DNA from: Rattus norvegicus
Taxonomy: Eukaryota > Chordata > Mammalia > Rodentia > Muridae
Reading direction: 5' to 3'
Assembly (NCBI RefSeq): GCF_036323735.1
Contig: NC_086034.1
Location: 12,583,001 to 12,647,000, forward strand
Length of the DNA: 64,000 nt
The notes below the pieces were generated by a model, which was not told the DNA's origin, did not search any database, and saw only the letters and a program-made list of their open reading frames with translations. Positions 47,911 through 59,800 of the stretch are shown here, piece by piece. Both the position numbers and the translations under genes were made by a program. Numbering within the stretch: position 1 is the stretch's first letter; each line of letters begins with the position of its first letter.

Positions 47911-49172
47911 CTTTGAATACACAGGGGCATCATGAGCAGAATGCCATAGCACTATGTGTCTCTCACATGGCTGGCCAGGGTCAATGCCCTGTTGGGTTGA
48001 CTCTCTGTACTTCTATAGTTCTTTTGTGCTGTAACTTTTTGCATCATTCTTTCAGAATTGGGGTTCCCTGGGCTTTCCCACTGAATTCCCAGGAGCTCTG
48101 AAATGCTCCTATACTACCCAAGACAAGCTCTCTCAGAACAACAGCAGTTAAAGGCCCAAGCTTCACAGGGTGCCCATGGCTAGACCAAGTCCTTTCCTGA
48201 GTACCTGGATCTAACCAAAGCAGTCCGCGGCACCAGGCTCTGACAGTCTCATAGGCCCACCTCATTAGTAACAAAATCAAACAAGAAGAGTTACAGTCAC
48301 AACCCATTATAGACTACTAATTTTGTCAGTGCAATTCATGTTTGCACTGGACCTACCTTAGTCTGTCATAGAGGTACAAAACATCAGCTACGGTTTGTCA
48401 TGGAAACAAGTTTCCGGTAGTTTAATAAAACTACTGTGAACCAATGTGAATCAAAGAGTCCGACTGGTGAATGGTTTGGTGTGTGCTAATGATCTTACTT
48501 TTATTAACATTAAAAAAAAAAACAAACCAATGCAGCTCTTATTTATGGAAGGAGCAGTTTTCAAGGCGACTTCCTCTGGCCTGGAACACCTGTAGTGTGC
48601 CACCTGAGCTCTGTACACTCTGTCTGGGTTGGAACATCTGTGCTTCTGGATCTCGCCCAAGATCCTCCAGGCCAGCACACAGGAAGCACACCTAGTATTC
48701 CTTTCACTGCGGTGATGGATCCCTGAGATGTGATTGTAGAACATATCCACTCTACAGCGACTTTCACACCCAACATGACTGAGAATGAATTTACAGGTTA
48801 TACTTTAGAATCTGGGAACAGCATTTCCATGCTCACAGCCCAGGAAGCAGAGCCTCTGAGGACGTCCCTTTTCTCACGTTTACAAAGAGTAGACGGAAGT
48901 GGAGGGGTGTGATGATAGGGAGATGACCCGTAAGCAGAGAAAATGCTCTCCCCAGAGATTCACCTGGCAAGAGTGGGGAGGAAGACTTTCAAAATAGTTT
49001 GTGAATAAGAGGATGAAGTGACGGAAAAGAATGAATATCACAGCAAGACTTCAATGAGATCTTTGACACGAGGTGGTAAAAGGGGACGCTAGTTTAAGAC
49101 GGTTGAGGAATTTCAATGTTAAACTCTAAGAACATACAATAGAAAGCAGGATATTTTATGTGGCTAAGAAGT
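47911..49172. other. Unassigned single-copy DNA
   Basis: No exon or repeat family was recognised. Opposite-strand frames near 48.5-48.75 kb have no motif. Confidence 0.45.
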
Positions 49173-49275
49173 TTATATATACATACATACACACACACCC
49201 ATATATATACATATATATACATATATATACGTATATATACGTATATATACATATATACATATACATATATATATG
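49173..49275. repeat. (TATATACA)n AT/CA array
   Basis: Alternating TATATACATA/TATATACGTA units, about 100 bp. Confidence 0.95.
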
Positions 49276-49794
49276 CGCCTGTTTTCAGAGGGCAATGAAG
49301 GCATGATACTCCAAATAAACATAATAGAACAGCATTGGGAGTTAAAGCCCAGAATAAATGAACCTGGGTAGGAGAGAGCATAATGTCACATTCCTGCTGT
49401 GTTAAACAGGGAATGCAAGGACCACTGTTCCTGAAGTGAACAGTGTGGTTACCGAAACTGAACCAGCCTTCCGCTCCTGGCACAGGACCCACTCAGTCAC
49501 TTGAACACACAGCAGCCAGCAGAGCCACTACGCCACCTCACCTCATGACAGTCAGAAGACAATCACTAACTTCTGCCTGGCCGTTCTCTCTGTGGGGAAA
49601 GAGTACTTTTAAAATGGAACATATAGAACCGCCAGTGTACGCGAAGGCACTGACGCGATCATGCTCAGCTGAACAAGATTTGAGTCACCGTGAGCCTGTA
49701 CTAAGTCAGACACCCTCCAAGGTGAGAGGGGTACCACCTTCTGGCATGGAAAATGGCACTGTCAATCTTAATTAATGAGCCCTCAGCTCTTTGT

Positions 49795-49798
<4 letters not shown>
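49276..49798. other. Unassigned DNA between two AT arrays
   Basis: Two opposite frames exceed 100 codons (49094-49492 minus, 49443-49775 plus) but run into the microsatellites or overlap each other. No motif was recognised. Confidence 0.4.
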
Positions 49799-49841
<43 letters not shown>

Positions 49842-49912
49842 GTATACATATATATATACACACATATATATACACACACACATACATATAAATGTATGCG
49901 CATACACATATA
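49799..49912. repeat. (TA)n/(CATA)n array
   Basis: About 31 bp of pure TA followed by TATACATA and ACACATA units. Confidence 0.95.
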
Positions 49913-50393
49913 AATCTCTACCTCAGATCAATACAATGGTATTAACTTTGTATCAGTTTTTCTTGGCTGATTTGATTAGGAAATACAAATTGTAATTCTC
50001 TTCTTTGTATGCAAAATTTTCTTAAGTTTTTTGTTAAAGGAATTTTGTATGTGTACTGTTTGAAAATGGCTGAAGATAAGACATTTTCTTTCTTGCACAG
50101 CTTTGTAATTTTGTTTCTTTGGCTATCATAACCCATCCTAATATTTTCTTAAGACAGGTACTTCATTCAGATAGAAACCAAAGCACGAGACTGTTGCAAT
50201 CAGTAAGGCCATGGAACAACTGCTCGTTCCTGAATTCCCAGGTATCGTGGCTCGGGGTATAACGCGTGTGGAGGGAACTTGTAAACGAAAAATCACAACT
50301 TGAAAATAGCAGTATCCTGTCCGTTAGTTAGTGGGGAAAGGAGAGTAGAGAAAACAAACTGTAGAGACAAGCATGCTTTTATAATTATGAACT

Positions 50394-50399
50394 TTATTT
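50394..50399 (-). promoter_or_regulatory. Candidate distal polyadenylation signal AATAAA
   Basis: The plus strand reads tttatt, i.e. AATAAA for a minus-strand transcript. Roughly 20-50 nt further along the transcript is a U-rich segment (TGTCTCTACAGTTTGTTTTC). It is the first canonical hexamer I found on that strand after the stop codon. Confidence 0.35.
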
Positions 50400-51997
50400 T
50401 TTAATTACTATGCCAACACTTTCAGGAGACTTTACATCTGGTTTCCATAATTCATTTTACAGGCAAATTCTAATATACATTATGTACTTGGAACTGGATT
50501 GTAAAATCAAGGGAGAAGAACATTGCAGATACTGTTTCTGGTTTTTGTCAGCCGTGACTAAGTTCTCAAGGCCAGCATTCCTCATCATAGCAATGCTCTG
50601 CCAGGAAGAAAGGGGCAGCTTTTACTCAACAAGATGAAGCCACAATCGTTAATCAATTACATAATTATAGGAGCCTCACAATCACTTGTCCAAATGTAGC
50701 CTCTCAGACTGCGGCAGCAGGAAGTTAAAGGGACCCATGGAAAGATCAACAACAGAAAAGAGAACTCAAGCATCACGATGAGGAAAAGAGCAGGTGACCA
50801 CCTCCAGGGAAAATCCCTTGGGTTTACATTACGGCTATACTTCATTTTCAAATGTGTGCATCCGCATGCAGACATAACTACCAAAGCTAACTCAGCAACA
50901 CGGAAGCTACTGTGGAGAATGGAGAGAGTGGAAATGGGGCTACGGTCTTACTGGACTCCAGTGCAACCTCGGGAATCTGGTAGGACCACTCTGGTGGGAA
51001 ACCAGGAAGCCACCTACATCTGGGACACCATCTATGGCGCAGAACCTCGGAAGGGACAGTTACTGGAATAAAGTTGTCTTGATACACTGAGTAAAATACT
51101 TAAGGGGGTGACGGACATTCAAAGAAAACTCGGTGCTATCATGGGCAAAGTGGCATGCTGGGATACAGTTCTGTGAAGACTGTACAGCCACCTTCAGCCA
51201 GGAACAATTACAGGGAAATTCATTTCACTGAACAAAGCCACACCCAGAGGAGACATCTTGACATTTCAGGCACAACTCCAAGCAATTAAGCTCATTTAAA
51301 GTGCGTATCTGTTATTTCCTTTCATTCTCAAATTCTTGCTTACTAAAATGTTTAGTAAGTTCCCTAACGTCTATATAAATACAACGAACAGTAGCAGATA
51401 TGACTGAAAATACTGCACAAATAAAAAACGAGACCCATAAGAAAAATAGCAGGTAGATAGTCTCAGTGTTTAGAAATCTTCCAAATGATATGACTCTATA
51501 ATCCTTTGTTGGATGTCTTGACATCGCCTGTCCCTGTGCAATAAACACCTTAGACAAAGCTTTCTTTGAACAAACTCAAGGCTACACAGCAAAACTCCAG
51601 CTCACAAAAACAGCTTCAATTTTTTTTCCTGAAATACATCCTGTTAAAAAGCCAAGTAAATAATTCTGTATATTCTTTTCTCTTTCATACATGGGAAAGT
51701 TAACCAACCTCACCCTTGGGCCTTAGAATCCACTACTCCCACTGTCCTCACTGACAGAACAGAGTAAGTGAACTGTGTTCCTGCAGAAGTTGGCAGAGTT
51801 CGGTTGGTTCACAGACACAACCAAGAGAATGAGCCACATCGAGAAAATGACCTCTGCTTATTCAGCAGCGCTGGGCCCTCATTTGGACTTAGCGTTACTA
51901 GGAGCAGACAAGATGGTGTTCTTGCAGCTTTTCCAGAAAACTGCAGGCCAATAGCTGCTCGTGAGTGCATCCTAGATATGGTCTCTGGGTGGTGTAT

Positions 51998-52020
51998 TTG
52001 AAGCACACGCTGTGCTTCAA
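51998..52020. repeat. Perfect 10-bp inverted repeat with 3-nt loop
   Basis: ttgaagcaca, cgc, tgtgcttcaa: the arms are exact reverse complements. It lies 12 bp before a B4 SINE and inside the putative 3'UTR. Confidence 0.9.
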
Positions 52021-52032
52021 AGGCATAGTGAT

Positions 52033-52262
52033 GAGGGCTGGGAATGTCGCTCACTTGGCAGAGTGCTTGCCTAGCACACGTGGAGCCCTAGATCCAGTCT
52101 CCAGTGCCACACAGAACTGGGTGTGGTGCTGCATGCCTGTGATCTCAGCTCTGTGGAGATGGGGGCAGGAGATGGAAAATCCAAGGTGATCTTTGGCTGC
52201 AGAGTGAGTCAGAAGCCAGCCTGGCTTTATGTGAGGCTCTATTCTCAAGGAAAACAAAATAT
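52033..52262 (+). mobile_element. B4 SINE (ID-B1 fusion type)
   Basis: The ID-like head gctgggaatgtcgctcactt and gtgcttgcctagcacacg is followed by B1-like gtgtggtgctgcatgcctgt, gaagccagcctggctttatg and an A-rich end. It is antisense to the putative minus-strand transcript. Confidence 0.8.
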
Positions 52263-54244
52263 ATTGATAAGTCTGCCTATGTTCTATCAAGACTAAGGCC
52301 CAGCAAAGGTATAGAGAGGGTGATCTGGTGGATAAATACTTGTATAAATTTATCAGGGAGAAAAAAATTAAAGTGGGTCAGAGATTAAAGCTATTACTAG
52401 AGTCAACACTTTAATATAACAGACAACAAGGACATTTCCCTCAGATGAGAGAGTTATAAATAAATTTAAAAATTCAAACTTTCCTTTAAGGATAAACCAA
52501 TTTGTGGACGTATTCCATAAAGCCTATACAAGTCTCGAATTTAAAAAACCTAATACATTAGTATGTTCTACTGCGAGGACTAGACTATGATTGTAGCTGA
52601 TGTGCAATCCATGACATTAGTCTTCATTCTCCATGAAGGAAGCGGATGTGCCCACCAACACCTGGGTCCAACCTGGCTCACTTCCGGAACAGTCAGTGCT
52701 TCTGCCCACAGCAGCGATGGCTCAAGACCACCTACCCATGTGCAGCAAGTCCTAAGCTTCCTCTGACTGAGGTGCTGCAGTGGGAGACTATGCTCCCCTT
52801 CCCAAGCTGGAAAAAGGTGTGCATCTCCAAAGAGTAAATTCACTTCAGGGGCTCTGACATTTAAGGGAAGACTGCCCCCAAAGGGCAGCAAATGTGGCTT
52901 TGCAACTTTCCACGAATGCATTTGATATCATGTTTCTCTTTGTAACCTAGGTTCATTTAAAAAGGAAGCCGTAGATAGATATTCAATTGTTTGGGCCAGA
53001 ATTCCTTTTGATACGTTTTGGTCAGCTAGTAAGATACTGATCCTGTAAGGTTATCTTTCGGAGAAATCTTAATGTGAATTGAACAAACGATGACCAGCCT
53101 GAGGATGGCATGATTTGGGCACACATGAGGTAAATTCACTCAGCTGCTTGAGAAGTGGCCAGCAGCACAGCTGGGCTCCTGTACAGTCACCTGAAGGCCC
53201 GCAGCTGCCTTCAACAGGACATCTGGAGCAATCTCTCCACAAAGTATTCTTTCCTACCTACAACGTAATCTTTCCCCCAAAATCTACTTTTCAAGAACCT
53301 GTCATTCAACCTTACAGCAACAGAAAAGAGAAACTTAGGAAACCCAGAAAAGTGACTTATTATGATAGTCTTAAATTTATATATTTTTCTTAAAGTGTTT
53401 TAACTCATTTTTTATAGAAAATAAGCTTTTTTAAACCCTCTTTTATATCCCACCAAAATCTTGTGCAAATATTTCAAGTCCATTATTCCAGTCTTCAGAC
53501 ATTAAGAAAAAGTCAATAAATACAAATATTATAATAAAGACTTAATTTTAAATTTTCAATGTATGCTATGGAAACTTAAAAGTGATACGATGGATCCATA
53601 AGTTACTAAGATTCAAAACTCAATTGCAGCACGAAACTCTAGCACCAACAGAGGTTACAACTGATGTATCATCGGCCTCCCAAGCTCTCCAAATGTTCCC
53701 AGTAGCAATGTAAGCAAAGAGTAAATGTGTGTGAAAAACGAGATGTTACAGCAGCACAGAACTGGTTTACATAAAATGATAACCGTCAGCGTAGGAATTT
53801 GTCTGACAAATGGAGAAACAGTAGGACTAGATTATGAAAGGAAAGATAAAACTGGTAAGACTCCCCCACTAGGAGCCTGACCTTTCCTCACTGGGGACCG
53901 TTTGCATAGACCTCATAAATATACAAAAGCTGGCCAGGACCCTGCTCGCAGACAACGACCTTCCATCACCACTATGGATCTCTAGTTAAAATAGCAGCCA
54001 TATTGACAAGAGTTAGAATAAGCATGGGGGGCGAGATTCTGATAACCTGTCATTATGTCCCACAACAGCACTAAACCAGCAAAGTGCACATCTTGCCTGA
54101 AAAATGGAGTATTTCCATGAGGAGGGACTTGGCCTCTGGGATGGAGAAGTAAACTTGTGTTTACCTGAGACAAGCCTGTGCAAACGGTACGTAACTCAAC
54201 CAGGATATAAAATGGAGGAGCCAAACTAGTAGAAGCTTCTGCAT

Positions 54245-54250
54245 TTTAAT
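54245..54250 (-). promoter_or_regulatory. Possible proximal poly(A) signal ATTAAA
   Basis: Plus-strand tttaat lies about 110 nt past the TAA on the transcript. It is the commonest variant hexamer and would give a short 3'UTR isoform. No strong GU-rich element is evident, so this is weak. Confidence 0.2.
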
Positions 54251-54358
54251 GTTAAGATTTGCTGAAATGGAACCTCCAACATAGAAATAAGCTGCACATA
54301 AAGCTATTAGAGAGCAGACTGTTTTCACAGGACAAACTGGCAGGTGATGGCTATGCAC

Positions 54359-55147
54359 TTAATGGATCTTTGGTTTAGGAAGACGAGAATATCGATTAGA
54401 GGCCACACAATCCCCAGAATGCAAACTGCTGTGTGGGGCATGCAGTTCTTTTGGCCGAGCTAAGGGCCTCGGGATGCTTGTCTTGGCCTGGAAGTTCTGA
54501 GGCTCTGCTTGGGGACTGCTTGTTTGTTTTTGCTTGAAAGAGCCTGAAGGGGGACGGAGTTTGGATGTTTTCAGATTCAAATGATTTGCGACATTGTTAG
54601 GATTAGGTGTTGGCTGATGTTTTGAATTGGAAGGTGTGACTCCTGGTGCCTTCTTACATGTGGAAGTTCTACCTGGCGATGAATCAGAATCTGGAGGAGG
54701 TGTCAAAGAACTCAAGTTGGATGGCTTTAAAAGCTGCAAGGACTTGGGCTGAGGACATTGGTTTCTTCCACCCCTCTTAGTCTGGTCCACTATACTTGAC
54801 TGGGAAGGTGTCCGAGGAGGAGTTACAAACTGCGCATCACTGGTTTTTTTCTCTGCCAAATGATAAGGCTCTTGAGCATTCAGAGTCATGCTCAGGTTCG
54901 TTTCAGAAGGTTTGTCCTTCACCACATCCACTGTGAACTGTGGGCTTGACGAAAAAGGACGGTCTTCCAAACCATGGCTGTCTTGTTGCGAGCCACGTGT
55001 AAAGCTCCCATCTGGACGTGCACCGCCCGGACACATGCCTTGGACTGCAGATTCACTGTGGGCCTCGATACGTTGTGACTTTATTAATTTTCCCTGGGCG
55101 TGGTCTGTAGATCTGGGAAGGCTGCTGGGAGGCTGTAGTACTTGAGG
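54359..55147 (-). CDS. Terminal coding exon (262 codons) of a basic Ser/Pro-rich, SxIP-containing protein; candidate Ccser2 (Gcap14), less likely Ccser1
   Basis: The minus-strand frame is open from a splice acceptor (AG at 55149-55148) to a TAA at 54361-54359. The 37 codons before the first ATG (55036) are also open, so this is a last exon entered in phase 0, not an ORF starting at that ATG. The product is low-complexity, rich in Ser, Pro, Lys and Asn, with no membrane segment or folded catalytic domain. Visible motifs are proline-directed phosphosites (VTPPRTPSQS, LTPPPDSDSS, SSPQ) and, about 37 residues from the end, KTSIPRP flanked by basic residues. That is an SxIP-type motif of the kind that binds EB1 at microtubule plus ends. 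The C-terminus is RYSRLPKPKIH. The combination recalls the long-isoform tail of CCSER/Gcap14 microtubule-associated proteins. I considered NCKAP5 and ranked it lower: I recall the human gene lying close to LYPD1 and its CpG-island promoter, which I do not see here. Coding status is fairly sure; identity is tentative. Confidence 0.75.
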   Translation of the reverse strand, partial: PQVLQPPSSLPRSTDHAQGKLIKSQRIEAHSESAVQGMCPGGARPDGSFTRGSQQDSHGLEDRPFSSSPQFTVDVVKDKPSETNLSMTLNAQEPYHLAEKKTSDAQFVTPPRTPSQSSIVDQTKRGGRNQCPQPKSLQLLKPSNLSSLTPPPDSDSSPGRTSTCKKAPGVTPSNSKHQPTPNPNNVANHLNLKTSKLRPPSGSFKQKQTSSPQAEPQNFQAKTSIPRPLARPKELHAPHSSLHSGDCVASNRYSRLPKPKIH

Positions 55148-55165
55148 CTGTTAAAATTCAAAAAC
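55148..55165 (-). other. Splice acceptor of the terminal exon
   Basis: On the minus strand a short T-rich tract runs into TTTTAACAG just before the first coding base at 55147. The frame is open from exactly this point to the stop, which supports real use. The pyrimidine tract is weak, being broken by GAA. Confidence 0.6.
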
Positions 55166-55564
55166 ATTGCCAATAATGTATATTAGAAATTCACCAAGAA
55201 TTAATTCAAGTTTAATTACAACTAGGCAAAACTATCACTTATACTTTAATATGGAAAAGATGTGGTTTTTAAAGAATGAATTGCAATATCCAAGCAAACT
55301 TATGACACATATAAAAATGATAATGCAAACAAAAATGAAAGAAGCAGCAAACACTGTGCAACAAGATCCAAACTACGGGACGAAAGGAAACCTTTAGGTC
55401 ATTTACCAAGGGGGCAGGAATCTCTGCACTGCTCCATTTATCCTCAGCCTCATCTACACCAGAGCAGAGGAGTCTCAGTAGCTCTTTGATTGAATGTTTC
55501 TACGTGTCACTCCCATGTAAAGGTAGCCTTCAGGATAGCACCCACTTTATTTTATACACACCAC

Positions 55565-55750
55565 TGTTTTGCATATATGTGCATATGTGCACCATGTGTG
55601 TGCCTGGTAACTGTGGAGGCTAAATTAGGGCATCAGATCCCCTGGATCTGTTACAGATGGTTCTAAGGTGCCATGTGATTGGGAACTGACCCTGGTCCTA
55701 TGTAAGAGCATTCAGAGCTCTTAACCAGGGTCATTTCTCTACCTATTATC
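55565..55750 (-). mobile_element. B3-type SINE, antisense
   Basis: Plus-strand gtgtgtgcctggtaactgtg, cagatcccctggatctgtta and gagctcttaaccagggtcat are the reverse of B3. Confidence 0.8.
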
Positions 55751-56554
55751 CACTTTAAAATCCATTTTTAAATGCTTGTTGACAAGTGCTGTGTCTCCTT
55801 TGAGAATTACCAAATACAAGGTTAGGAATAAAAGACTATAGTATCAGTTTAAACGTTTTCAATCACTTAGCCCAGTATGTGCAAAGCACTAAGGTCCACC
55901 CTCATTGCCCCCAGCAAGCCAAAGTCTTTGCAGTGCCAGCTGAGGGAATCAGAGATGAACGCACCGGGAACTAGGAGCAGAGCACGGAGACGTGTTCTTA
56001 AGGACAAGTCGCTGTGTGTGCCCTCAGCAGCCTACTGTGACAACACCTTTACAAGCTCAAGAGAGCTTACCATTCCTTTATTTCTGGCTATCCAGTTTTT
56101 AGTTTCTTGTTTCTGTTTTTGTTTTTAAAAGGTACAAACTAATCTAGGGATTAGTTAACTCAATCACTAACTAACCATTTCCTCTCCCAGATATATACTT
56201 TTTATTTTATGCTTTGGGCTAAAGTTTCAAAAACTCCCAGTTTGAAATGTGAATTTTAATCAATCGTTTTTCACCAATGAAATACTTTTTAACTATGCTA
56301 GCCTAAGAAGAAACCCACACAGTGCCTCTCACCACTCCTCCTGCAGGAATGGACCTCTCTCACCACATCACTGTTTGTTTTTACTCCTTGATCAGCACTG
56401 GAGGTGGCTGCCCAGGGTCAGCAGTGACAGACTGGTGAGGCATGGCTAGGGCTGACTGAGAACAGGATCACCACTCAGCAGGGACCACTGAGGGCTGCTG
56501 GTGCTTTAAAAGGTGAGAAGGAATCATAAGACATCGTGTCAGTCAATGCTCCGG

Positions 56555-56862
56555 CATGGAGGAAGGAGGCGCCCACAAGCTCCCACTCCCGTGGAGCTAG
56601 GAACCAGTCAACAGATTTGGGGGGAATGTGTCTGTTCTCTTTAAGGATGAACCCCTCGTAGGCTGGCCAAGCTGCAGTGTAAGGCCATAAACCAAGGAGA
56701 ACATGGGCAACAAAACCGGGTTGATAGGTTATTTCCTTTTTACTCTTTAAAAAGAATACAAGGTTGGGATGGAGAGGTAGAAGGGATAAGGACAACTGAG
56801 GGGTGAGAATGATCACACCATCGTATGCATTCATTAAGTTCTTAAAAAATAAAAGCATTTAA
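56555..56862 (+). mobile_element. L1 (Lx-like) 3'UTR
   Basis: Landmarks are acccctcgtaggctggccaa, acatgggcaacaaaaccggg, ggttgggatggagaggtaga and ggggtgagaatgatcacacc, with an AATAAAAG end at about 56848. The 127-codon minus frame over this interval is therefore a shadow, not a gene. Confidence 0.75.
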
Positions 56863-58689
56863 ACGGCTAAACAATAGTCAAAATTAATCTGGACAGAGAA
56901 ATAAATATCACCATTAACTCTAACTACAGAATATTTAAAATAAAGCTAGCCCAATCACCACTCAAAGCTAATTATCCCAGACCTAGTAAGCATATAAAAG
57001 TAATCACAAATGTCAAAAAGAGAGATCAAGCAGGACCATACTAAGGACGTCAAGATCTCCCCAATGCAGGGCCTGGAGAACAGCAGCACTAGTGGCCAAG
57101 CACAGGGCCCTTGTTCATTCCCACCTCCAAACCATAAAGTTTTCTTATACCAATGTAAAAGATCTTAAAGCAATTTAAAAACTGAAAATATCAGTGGCCA
57201 TCCCTAGGAACAAAAATATGCTACTGGCCTGCAAAAATCTCCTTTTCTTATTAAGACAGAGCGGTCAGAGAGCCGCCCCTCCACAGCAGACCACTGATGG
57301 ACACAGACATCCACTCACACTGCTGATTCCTCATGCTCCCTACTTCTCAGAGAGAAATACATGGAAACACAGCGGGCAGAAGGATGCTCTGCACATATTC
57401 AATGTAACACAGCTCCAGTTACAAGACTGACAATTAGAAAGTGACAAAGCTTCTAAGAACATAGCATGTTGAGTCTTTATCTGAGGGTATAAGACTGACT
57501 AGTTACACAAATAAAGTCTAAATTAGCATCTAGTTAGAAATAAACAGTGATTTTTATAAGATAAATAATATAATTTTACATTTCAAAAAATTATTAGTAA
57601 TATAATTAATTTCCCTATCCTAAAATGATTGCCTCATATTTGAAAACTGTAGTTTGGAAAATTCTTACCATTATGAAGAGAAAAGGTTTCTTTCAAGGAA
57701 GAGTTAAAAATTGCTGTACTGTGAGGGCTAAGACGACAACATGGACTAGACTGGCACTAACAAACAACAAGCTACCCACTAACAGCTTCAAAACACGTAA
57801 GTGTATTAAAATGCATAGTGCTAGAAGTGAGAAAACCCAGAGATGGCCACTCCACAGTCCCTGTGCTTGACAGAGCTCCTTAAACAGAGCAGGCAAACTA
57901 AACAAGAAAACCACTCCTCACAGCATGTGACCAAAAAGAAAATAAAAGCCTGACTGGAGAGAAGACATACAGAATGGACCCATGGTCGCACTGAGGTTCT
58001 AAAGGGGGAACAGCATCGGCCCGGGTGGTTGGGGGCCAGGAAAAGAGGGCTGCTGGGCTGCTTCATGACCAGGACTAACAGCAACACACAGTTCTGACAC
58101 AGACGCCATGACTATGTGGAGAGAGCACTGCGGGGGAACTGGCAAGGGTGGTACCAACAGGCACCGAACTCTGAACGATGAGGGCTCCTGACGAATGTTA
58201 GGCAGAGGATTCAGAGTGCTTCAGGATCTCACTTTGGTGGAGCGAGAGACTCTATGAGGGGAAGAACCTCTGAGTATTTAGTCAGGGGTGAGCTATGAAC
58301 AGCCGACTGCGCTATCACCAACAGCTCAGTAAAGTTTTCAGTAAAAGATAATTCAGCGTACAATTGTGCAGTAAGACAAGTCAATCAGACTGAGGAGAAG
58401 GAAATTCACAGTATTCCCTGTTATCTGGACAAGGTCTCCCAGGAAGCACCCAGGCATTCCATGGCTCACAAGACCCATAAGGCATCAGAAATCCAAGCAC
58501 CATTGGGGGATCCAGGAATCGTCCTGTAGTAACAGATGACTGGCACTTAGTACTCTGTCCTTGGAACTTGTGGAGCATTTGTTAGGAATGTTCTCAGTGC
58601 ACACTGAGGTCCAGGCTAGTCCTACCTGGACTCAGCAAGTGCAAGTCTCGCATCAGAGTTTGGAATAAACTCCGCCTTCTATGAACTCT

Positions 58690-58885
58690 GCAAACGCGAT
58701 CGATTCTACAAAGTCCTCAGGGTAAATGGTTATGTGTCAAGGACAACATCAGCAACAGGCACTATGGGAAGTTGTGCAATGGCTCGATGGCCGTCTATAG
58801 CGAAGCCCTCGGATACCTGTTTGGACTGCTTGCAAGGATAACTAACCAGAGACCACGAGTCTCTGGGCGAGCTCTATGACACTTT
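58690..58885. other. CpG-enriched single-copy patch; possible retrocopy relic
   Basis: Roughly ten CpGs (for example aacgcgatcgattc, ggcctcgatggccgtctatagcg-like text near 58780-58805) occur in under 200 bp of otherwise CpG-poor DNA. The plus frame reads NSAFYELCKRDRFYKVLRVNG without a stop for a while. I could not match it to any protein. Confidence 0.3.
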
Positions 58886-59649
58886 GACTTGCATGCTCCT
58901 CAGTACTCCTAGTATGTGTTCCACAGTGGTGACTGAATCCTTGCCTGCTATATAAGGAGCAAGGGAATGTTAGCTGTGTATTCCAGAATGGCTCAATCGG
59001 CTATAAACTAGCAAAGATGACTGGTTATGTCTGTCAATAACAGATCATTAATGGTTAAACAAAAATCAACCTCTAAAAATTAATGGACAAATAAGTCTGG
59101 ATAATAGAAAACAATCCCGCTTTTCTTAAAATGTTTGATGTTAATTACATATTAACTTGAACAGAAGTATCTTTCACAATGACCAGCTTAGCCATCAAGT
59201 GATTTCCGTTTGTTTTGTTTTGCTTTAACTTGAATGGGCATTTCTTGCTCAGAAGACTGGAAAAACCATCAACCTCAACAGGCATGTAGCTAGTTCCTTT
59301 TTCCAGTTCTAACAGTATGATTACACATGCGAACCATATAGCACGGGGCTTCCTGACACACGTCACCTGTGAGAATTAGAGTACTAACATGGTAGGTTCA
59401 AGGTATATGCCTTTTGTAAGTGAGCCTGGTAGAAGAGCCAAGATTGTTATCACATCAAAATAAACTACTTCCTACAAAACATGAGATTTCTAGGTTCAAA
59501 TGCACAGTTCAATAAGTTAGTCACAGCCATGTGTTTTGAATCAAAGTAGCCGTGTGTATTATAATGTCAAAGGTACGACTCCTTTATTCTTCCTGACTGA
59601 AGAACTAGAGTTAGAACATTAAAGTATATTAAAATTTTGAAAGAATTAT

Positions 59650-59800
59650 TGGATGGCTCTGTGATGGAGCTAGTCAGTCAAACACAGCATTGAATTACTC
59701 CGCTTCTAGAATCAGACTGGTGTTAGCTTGAGTTTTGCATCTATTCTTTACAACTGGTGAGATACTGAGCAAATCATCACAGTGCCCTGAAATGAAATTT
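59650..59800 (+). mobile_element. Possible diverged MIR
   Basis: agaatcagactggtgttagc and gatactgagcaaatcatcac resemble MIR landmarks weakly. Confidence 0.3.

Larger units (their letters stand above)
50370..54358 (-). other. Putative long 3'UTR of the minus-strand gene
   Basis: Below the TAA there is about 4 kb of mostly single-copy sequence with only one clear SINE (B4 at 52033-52262) before a canonical minus-strand AATAAA at 50399-50394. That hexamer is followed on the transcript side by a U/GU-rich stretch, as expected of a cleavage site. An earlier weaker ATTAAA at 54250-54245 could give a very short 3'UTR. The extent is inference: low repeat density plus a signal, with no transcript evidence. 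Confidence 0.35.

Noticed and set aside
54359..55147. Assignment of the terminal exon to NCKAP5
   Set aside because: An SxIP tail would fit, but I recall LYPD1 with its CpG-island promoter lying just beyond human NCKAP5, and no such island or exon is seen here. Not excluded outright.
56475..56858. 127-codon minus frame that at first looked like a retrocopy
   Set aside because: The plus strand is an L1 (Lx-like) 3'UTR with ordered landmarks, so the frame is a shadow.
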